A program made the position numbers and the translations under genes. The notes below the pieces were generated by a model, which worked only from the letters and a program-made list of their open reading frames with translations, was not told the origin of the DNA and searched no databases. Shown piece after piece: positions 33,271 through 38,646 of a DNA stretch of 38,646 nt (its first letter is position 1; each line of letters starts with the position of its first letter). This DNA comes from Candidatus Hodarchaeum mangrovi (lineage in GTDB: Archaea > Asgardarchaeota > Heimdallarchaeia > Hodarchaeales > Hodarchaeaceae): positions 1 to 38,646 of the forward strand of contig JAEOUE010000114.1 of assembly GCA_016839515.1 (NCBI GenBank). The letters are read 5' to 3'.

Positions 33271-33481
33271 CCTTTACACGACGTCGACTTATAATCTCAA
33301 GTCCAAGAGCTAATCCTAAAAAAATAACCATTAAGAGAGAACAAATAAATGTATAATCCCTAAAGGGGTAAGTAATTACTGGAAGCATTCCCGTTGACCG
33401 TTGTTGAAAATTATATGTAAAAATGGTTAAAACGAACATCAAACCAGTTAATCCATAAGCACTTATTCTAAATATTTTCAT
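33260..33481 (-). CDS. hypothetical small two-TM protein
   Basis: The 73-residue protein has two hydrophobic helices (residues ~5-23 and 42-63) and a basic end (SRRRVKDGK). It has no recognised family. It is the first gene of the minus-strand set with the M50-like protein (11-bp overlap) and the membrane-tethered regulator, so it may form a complex with one of them or act as the sensing partner. Start ATG. A candidate operator lies 34-68 bp upstream. Confidence 0.65.
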   Translation of the reverse strand: MKIFRISAYGLTGLMFVLTIFTYNFQQRSTGMLPVITYPFRDYTFICSLLMVIFLGLALGLEIISRRRVKDGK

Positions 33482-33514
33482 AACTATCCCTGTAGAGAAT
33501 TCTAATAATATTTC

Positions 33515-33549
33515 AAGTCATTATTCAGAAGTTATTTGATAAATGACTT
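33515..33549 (-). promoter_or_regulatory. inverted repeat upstream of the metallopeptidase/regulator operon
   Basis: Perfect 8-bp arms AAGTCATT (33515-33522) and AATGACTT (33542-33549) are separated by 19 bp. They lie just upstream of a TATA-like AATATTATT (33503-33511) that is correctly placed for the ATG at 33481. It may be the site where the encoded winged-helix regulator controls its own operon. Confidence 0.4.
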
Positions 33550-33743
33550 CAAAGTTTAAAAAAGGTGAGATTTGGGTAATCTAGAACAGATAAATAGTAT
33601 CTGACGAATTTCTTTGAATTAATTTATATTTTCAATTTTTATATTGAAAACTCAAAGGATCTATTTATTTGTTAGAAAAGATACATCAGACTTTTGGTAA
33701 TTTTTCATATTGATTATGATTGATCAAGGGTTAAGGTTTGATT

Positions 33744-35507
33744 ATGAGTTTAGATGTAAAAAAGTATCAGAGTTACAAACGGTGGCTTTTATTCCATCTG
33801 GTCAATCAAAAATTATTAGTTTTTGGAGTAATTGTTGGGATTAGTATTGTAACTCTTTCAAGAGTTCTTGTACCCATTGTAATTGGGTATATTGTTGATA
33901 CAACTCTATTAACACGTGATCTTGCTAATTTAATTATGTTACTCATCATTGTATTTTTTATTTATCTCGTACGAAATGCTGGGGATTACCTTACAATGCT
34001 GATTGGTCATTACTTAGGTTTAAAGACAGAACAGTATATGAGGCAGGAATTTTTTGATACTATTCAACACAAATCCTTACGATATCATGATATTGCCAAG
34101 ACTGGTGATTTAGAAGCGTTAGCTACCAATGATTTACGAATTATCAACACAATGCTTTCTCATGGTGCTTTCTATATTTACCCCTTTTTTCAGGTAATAT
34201 TGGCTTTTCTTTTATTTTTTACCCTAGATATTCGATTGGCGTTAATTTGTGTTCCATTTTTTGCCATCTACTTTTATTTTGTTCTTGACTATCGAAAAAA
34301 AATCACTCCTTGGGCTGCAGCGCGAATGGTAAAACATTCGGATCTTGTAGTGGTATTACAAGAAAGTATTAGTGGAACAGCTGTAGTTAAAGCATTCACA
34401 GCAGAACAATGGGAACGTAAGAAGTTTAAAAAGGCAGTAATTGGATTTCGAGATAATCGAATTGGAGAAACACGAGTTCAAGCGAGATTTTACCCGTTAT
34501 TGACTTTAAATATCGCTATTGGTACAACCTTTCTTATTGGTACGTTTTTAGTCTTTCAAAATTCCCTTTCACTTGGATCATTAACTGCAGTTAATTTACT
34601 CTTAATCACTTTACTGGATCCAACAGGTATGATCTTTTGGGCCACTAATGATATGATGAGTGGATTTGCAGCATGTTCAAGATTATTTAATTCCCTCTTA
34701 ATTGAGGAAAATGAGAGGAGTGATGCTAAACTGGAAGAATGGCCTGAAACACTCAGAGGAAAGATTGAGTTTCGTAACGTTACCTTTTCATATGGAGAAG
34801 GAAAAAAACCAGTCCTTCAAAATATATCATTTACTGTTGAGAAGAATCAACGAGTGGCTCTTGTTGGACCAACGGGATGTGGAAAAACCACATTAGTAAA
34901 ATTGTTATTACGTCTTTACGAACCTCAAGAAGGTACTATTTGCCTGGATGGAAGAAATATTCAAGATTTTCCTCTTAACGAGCTACGTAGACATATTGGT
35001 TACATCGAGCAAGATATTTACCTTTTTTCCCGTTCAATAAAGGAAAATATAGCTTTTGGTAAACCAAATGCTTCTGATGAAGAAATTTTAGCAGTTGCTG
35101 AACTTGCTCAAGTCCATGATTTTGTCAAGGAATTCCCTGATCAATACAATACTGTTGTTGGTGAACGAGGAACCCGACTTTCAGGTGGAGAAAAACAACG
35201 TGTGGCAATTGCTCGTGCATTTTTAACAGATCCTGACATTTTAATACTGGATGATGCAGTTTCATCAGTAGATAGTGAAACAGAAGAGAAAATTACCCGT
35301 TCTCTAGAAAATATTGCAAAAAACAGGACTACACTAATTATTACTCATCGTTTGCATACAATACGTTCTTCGGATAAAATTCTAGTCCTCAAACAGGGTC
35401 AAATTGTAGCAGAGGGAAATCATAACGAATTATTACAATACTCGAGTGATTATCGACGTATTTTTGGAAAATATCAACTTTTACCACCCTTAAGAATCAA
35501 AAACTAG
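33744..35507 (+). CDS. ABC exporter subunit A (fused TMD-NBD), degenerate Walker B
   Basis: The ~587-residue half-transporter of the exporter (MsbA/TM287-288-like) type has six TM helices in the first ~320 residues, then Walker A GPTGCGKT (about residue 375), signature LSGGEKQR (~479), Walker B ILILDDAVSSVD (~502) and the H-loop THRL. The catalytic Glu after Walker B is Asp, as in the degenerate half of heterodimeric exporters. The longest frame starts at TTG 33738, but ATG 33744 lies the correct distance from AAGGT and is preferred. The partner gene starts 16 bp downstream. Drug, lipid or peptide export is likely. Confidence 0.93.
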   Translation: MSLDVKKYQSYKRWLLFHLVNQKLLVFGVIVGISIVTLSRVLVPIVIGYIVDTTLLTRDLANLIMLLIIVFFIYLVRNAGDYLTMLIGHYLGLKTEQYMRQEFFDTIQHKSLRYHDIAKTGDLEALATNDLRIINTMLSHGAFYIYPFFQVILAFLLFFTLDIRLALICVPFFAIYFYFVLDYRKKITPWAAARMVKHSDLVVVLQESISGTAVVKAFTAEQWERKKFKKAVIGFRDNRIGETRVQARFYPLLTLNIAIGTTFLIGTFLVFQNSLSLGSLTAVNLLLITLLDPTGMIFWATNDMMSGFAACSRLFNSLLIEENERSDAKLEEWPETLRGKIEFRNVTFSYGEGKKPVLQNISFTVEKNQRVALVGPTGCGKTTLVKLLLRLYEPQEGTICLDGRNIQDFPLNELRRHIGYIEQDIYLFSRSIKENIAFGKPNASDEEILAVAELAQVHDFVKEFPDQYNTVVGERGTRLSGGEKQRVAIARAFLTDPDILILDDAVSSVDSETEEKITRSLENIAKNRTTLIITHRLHTIRSSDKILVLKQGQIVAEGNHNELLQYSSDYRRIFGKYQLLPPLRIKN

Positions 35508-35523
35508 AAAGAAGGACTTTGAA

Positions 35524-37326
35524 ATGGGTCTCTACAGAGCAATATCAGATGAAAAATACGAACGGGAGTATTCAGATCGCGAACTTTTGACTCGATATAT
35601 TCGTAGAATACATCCTTTTAAAAGAAGTATCTTCTTAATTTCTCTTTTCATTCTTATAACAACAATAGCAGATATCACAATTCCTTTAATAGTTGGAATA
35701 GCTGTTGATGAACTTGAAAGTATCAATCCCGATCTAATTTTTGTAATTACCTTGGGATTTATTTACTTAATTTTGCAGTCTATCATTTGGGTTACCTTTG
35801 CATTACGCCGAATAGAGATTGGGAACTTTATTCCCTTCTTCCTTGAGAAAATTCGGATGGATATCTTTGATAAGCTTCAAGAACAGGATATGAGTTTTTT
35901 TGATAGACATCTAAGTGGCAGTTTAAATTCCAGGATATCTAATGATACAATGGATTTTGGTGATTCAACAATTCTGCTTGCAGACACATTAGGAAACTTA
36001 CTTATTACTGTTGTAACTTTTGGGATACTTTTAATCTTAAATCCAGTTTTAGCTCTTATTACTCTTACAGCAGTTCCGATCCTTTTTCTCTTAATGTTTT
36101 CGTTGCGAAAGTTAGCGCGAATAGTCTCACGTGCCTACAGAAAATCAATAGCTAAAATAAATTCAGCAATGGTTGAATCTATAGAAGGCATTCAAGTATG
36201 TAAGAGCTATGGACAGGAATTTACTGTCTCTGAACAATTCAACAAGACGAACATTGAATATTTTAAGTCAGCATACCGTTTGACTGCTGTAACTCATGTT
36301 TGGAGGTCAATTCTCGAAACTATAACAGCAATAGTTCTGATAATAATTGTTTATCTAGGTGGACAGTTAGTAGCTCAAGGAACAACCAACATCGGAATGA
36401 TTTTAATGTACATTCTATATATTCAGAGATTTTTCGGTCCAATTATGATATTGGCGACATTTTATCCCCAATTAAGTACAGCTATGGCAGCATATGAACG
36501 TATTCTTGAAATTCTTGATTCCAAACCTGATGTGAAGCAAAGTTTAACAGCTAATAAAGCTGATAAAATAAAAGGAGAAATTCTTTTCGATAATCTTACC
36601 TTTTATTATCGAGAAGGAGAATATGTCTTTAAAAATTTTAATTTAAAGATTAAAAAAGGTGAAAAGCTGGCCATAGTAGGACATACAGGTGCTGGAAAAT
36701 CCAGTCTTGTAAATCTTCTAATGCGTTATTATGAGTTTCAAGGTGGCTTAATTAAAATAGATGGGATCGATATCAGGGATTTTGATCTCTATTCTTTCAG
36801 AAAAAACATAGGAATGGTTCAACAAGATGTATTTTTATTCTCTGGTACCATTGAAGAAAATATCCGCTATGGAAATCCAGAGGCTTCCACAACAGCTCTT
36901 TGGAATGCAATTCGTTCTGTCCATGCAGATGAATTTCTTGAATATTTGCCTGAAGGAATAAAAACCCAAGTAGGGGAAAGGGGAAAAGGATTATCAGCAG
37001 GTCAAAAGCAACTTATTAGTTTTGCAAGGGCCTTATTAGCTGACCCCAAAATTCTTATTCTAGATGAAGCTACCTCCTCTGTAGATGCTTATACCGAGGC
37101 CATTATTCAAGAAGCCTTGGAAATATTATTAACTAATCGAACGTCTATTATCATCGCTCATAGACTTTCGACTATTCAAAAAGCAGACAGAATCATTGTC
37201 TTAGAAAAAGGACAAATTATTGAGGAAGGAACTCACGAGATTTTATTAGGTAAAGGGGGAAAATACGGCCAACTTTACAAACAATATTATGAGCATCAGA
37301 ATATCGAGTGGACACCGTCAACATGA
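35524..37326 (+). CDS. ABC exporter subunit B (fused TMD-NBD), consensus catalytic site
   Basis: The 600-residue half-transporter has six TM helices (residues ~35-330), Walker A GHTGAGKS (about 386), signature LSAGQKQL (~490), a full Walker B ILILDEATSSVD (~510) with catalytic Glu, and the H-loop AHRL. The signature is LSAGQ where the partner has LSGGE. So the site built from subunit A's Walker motifs and this signature is degenerate, while subunit B's Walker motifs and A's signature form the active site. This is the TM287/288 and TmrAB arrangement. Together with subunit A it forms one exporter. GAAGGAC upstream supports the ATG start. Confidence 0.94.
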   Translation: MGLYRAISDEKYEREYSDRELLTRYIRRIHPFKRSIFLISLFILITTIADITIPLIVGIAVDELESINPDLIFVITLGFIYLILQSIIWVTFALRRIEIGNFIPFFLEKIRMDIFDKLQEQDMSFFDRHLSGSLNSRISNDTMDFGDSTILLADTLGNLLITVVTFGILLILNPVLALITLTAVPILFLLMFSLRKLARIVSRAYRKSIAKINSAMVESIEGIQVCKSYGQEFTVSEQFNKTNIEYFKSAYRLTAVTHVWRSILETITAIVLIIIVYLGGQLVAQGTTNIGMILMYILYIQRFFGPIMILATFYPQLSTAMAAYERILEILDSKPDVKQSLTANKADKIKGEILFDNLTFYYREGEYVFKNFNLKIKKGEKLAIVGHTGAGKSSLVNLLMRYYEFQGGLIKIDGIDIRDFDLYSFRKNIGMVQQDVFLFSGTIEENIRYGNPEASTTALWNAIRSVHADEFLEYLPEGIKTQVGERGKGLSAGQKQLISFARALLADPKILILDEATSSVDAYTEAIIQEALEILLTNRTSIIIAHRLSTIQKADRIIVLEKGQIIEEGTHEILLGKGGKYGQLYKQYYEHQNIEWTPST

Positions 37327-37407
37327 TTGGCTAAAAAGCTATGGGGAAACAATAGATGAGATCCCAGCTGTATGTTGTGATCGATCATCAATCAGTTTTC
37401 TGGTAGG

Positions 37408-37423
37408 ATCTAATAAATTAGAT
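37408..37423 (+). promoter_or_regulatory. 16-bp palindrome upstream of thioesterase gene
   Basis: ATCTAAT (37408-37414), two bases AA and ATTAGAT (37417-37423) form a perfect palindrome 47 bp before the ATG of the thioesterase-like gene. A second perfect palindrome, TGATCGATCA, is at 37378-37387. They may be operators; AT-rich spacers give such repeats by chance at times. Confidence 0.3.
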
Positions 37424-37469
37424 TCGAATAGATTGATTTAATAGATGAATTGAACTAGTTGGAATCAAC

Positions 37470-38270
37470 ATGGAGTATAAGTTAGACCGTGACGTGCACA
37501 TGGAACAGATAGGAGAGAACCGTTTTGTGATAGAGATATCACGTGACTGGAACATTGTAGCTCCTCATGGGGGGTATCTGATGGCAATTGCAGGTAAAGT
37601 ATTTCACGAAATTACTAATTTCAATATTCCATTGTCAATGACTGCTTACTATCACAAGCCCACACTTCCTGGTAAAGCGGTATTGTTTGTCAACAGAGTC
37701 ATGGAAAATAAGAGGTTAGTTACAGCAAAAATAACTTTACTACAGGAAAATAATGAAATTATTTCGTTCATAGGAACTTTCACACGAGAGAATGCGTTTA
37801 AGGGATTAACACTAATACAAAAACAACCATTACTGCCTGATCTTAATACATGTATTGAATTTCCTTATCCACGGTACCCATTTTTCAACCAAGTCAAGCT
37901 ATGTGTCCCACCAGATCAATTTAGCTGGGTAGACGGAGATACTGGAGGAGAAACCTTTTTCTCTGGGTATTTTAGTTTTCAAGATGGTCGGCCATTAGAT
38001 GGACTTGCTGTACTGTTACTAGCTGACGCTTCCCCACCACCTGTTCTGCGTTACACGGGTCCAGTCCAATGGGTACCTACCATCGAAATGTCAGTTCAAG
38101 TAAGATATGTTCCACCAGGAACACGCCTTGGTTTCCAGTCAAGCACAAACTTTGTGACTAATGGACTTACAGAGACTGATGTTGAACTATGGAGTGAAAA
38201 AGGAGAACTTGTGGCGATTGGTAGGCAACTAGCTGTTATTAGGGAAACAAATCGTAACATTAAGAAATAA
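37470..38270 (+). CDS. acyl-CoA thioesterase-like double hot-dog protein
   Basis: The 266-residue protein has two hot-dog halves. The first has WNIVAPHGGYLMAIAGK, the 'GGY' helix typical of TesB/4HBT_3 thioesterases, and YYHKPTLPGKAVLFVNRVMENKRLVTAKITL. The second has RPLDGLAVLLLADASPPP and the strand IEMSVQVRYVPPGTRL with a W-x-E-x-G-E-L-V-A tail (LWSEKGELVAIGRQLA). These are the main signatures of the acyl-CoA thioesterase/HotDog_3 family; TesB-type enzymes release acyl chains from CoA. Base composition is slightly more GC-rich than the neighbours, and this family is much commoner in bacteria, so transfer is possible. Not part of an operon: the exporter genes end 143 bp upstream. Confidence 0.82.
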   Translation: MEYKLDRDVHMEQIGENRFVIEISRDWNIVAPHGGYLMAIAGKVFHEITNFNIPLSMTAYYHKPTLPGKAVLFVNRVMENKRLVTAKITLLQENNEIISFIGTFTRENAFKGLTLIQKQPLLPDLNTCIEFPYPRYPFFNQVKLCVPPDQFSWVDGDTGGETFFSGYFSFQDGRPLDGLAVLLLADASPPPVLRYTGPVQWVPTIEMSVQVRYVPPGTRLGFQSSTNFVTNGLTETDVELWSEKGELVAIGRQLAVIRETNRNIKK

Positions 38271-38275
38271 GCAAT

Positions 38276-38632
38276 TTATTCTTCCTCAAAACCATACTTT
38301 ATTTCCTCTAGTTCAATAGTATCTTCAGGTATTATGATAGAGGAAGATGTTTTGGTTGCTACAGGAGATAGTTCCGGTATTTTTCTGAACCTCCAAAGGT
38401 ATAGTGCGACTAATAATCCTAGGGAAAAACCAATAATTTCTAAGATTTCTGAGATCATTGCGATGACAAGTAGAATGGAAAAGGGATCACTAAGGATAAT
38501 ACTGAATGAAAAGCTCGGTACTCCTATTGGAATCAATAATAATAGATGCATTGTCCGTAAAAAGATCACAAACATTCCAAACAGAAAAACACTAATTCGT
38601 ATCAAACCTTTTGAATAATCCTCTCCAGCCAT
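38276..38632 (-). CDS. hypothetical three-TM membrane protein (possibly extends beyond window)
   Basis: The 118-residue protein has hydrophobic segments at about residues 10-35, 43-61 and 63-82, followed by a charged tail (ELEEIKYGFEEE). No family is recognised. ATG at 38632 is a reasonable start, but the frame is open to the right edge of the window, so a longer N-terminus cannot be excluded. It converges with the thioesterase gene with 5 bp between the stops. Confidence 0.55.
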   Translation of the reverse strand: MAGEDYSKGLIRISVFLFGMFVIFLRTMHLLLLIPIGVPSFSFSIILSDPFSILLVIAMISEILEIIGFSLGLLVALYLWRFRKIPELSPVATKTSSSIIIPEDTIELEEIKYGFEEE

Positions 38633-38646
38633 TAACCGTGAAATGA

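Overview
The window is AT-rich and carries archaeal features: Shine-Dalgarno-poor or leaderless starts, frequent TTG/GTG starts, PadR and small winged-helix regulators, and ABC-2 transporters. It also encodes a Rab/Ras-like small GTPase, a very large surface protein with immunoglobulin-like repeats and a longin/roadblock-like cytoplasmic tail, and a secreted protein with a PGF-type C-terminal anchor. Together these point to an Asgard archaeon, probably of the Heimdall/Loki type. This is an inference from gene content; no rRNA or other marker gene is present.

Layout. Positions 1-3435 hold a 7TM protein with a histidine-kinase-like phosphoacceptor helix but no kinase domain, a methyltransferase and a dihydrolipoamide-dehydrogenase-like flavoprotein. 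Positions 3549-5626 (minus) form a PadR - HAAS/RDD - CPBP-protease operon with a long palindrome over its presumed TATA box. Positions 6036-11080 hold a YdjM-like membrane hydrolase, small hypothetical proteins, a 16-repeat TPR protein, a PH-like membrane protein and an orphan D12-type adenine methylase. Positions 11141-13840 (minus) are a four-gene ABC-2 transporter operon with its own winged-helix protein. Positions 13975-14370 hold a decayed metallo-beta-lactamase-fold gene, followed by an intact, different MBL hydrolase. Positions 15408-17744 (minus) encode a kinase + phospho-lyase-type aminotransferase fusion.

Positions 17858-28200 are a cell-surface and signalling region: the 2039-residue membrane-anchored protein, a secreted paralogue of its N-terminal module, an exported DJ-1/PfpI protein and a small GTPase with altered catalytic positions. 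Positions 28374-33481 hold a methyltransferase, a second ABC-2 operon preceded by three operator-like sites at an exact 21-bp period, and a convergent operon coding for a membrane-tethered winged-helix regulator and an M50-like membrane metallopeptidase. Positions 33744-37326 encode a heterodimeric ABC exporter with one degenerate ATP site. The window ends with an acyl-CoA thioesterase-like gene and a small membrane protein.

The two most interesting hypotheses are (i) a transmembrane surface receptor whose cytoplasmic longin/roadblock-like domain could act on small GTPases, with an atypical GTPase and a soluble paralogue of its ectodomain close by, and (ii) a membrane-tethered transcription factor paired with a site-2-protease-like enzyme next to a phased operator array.
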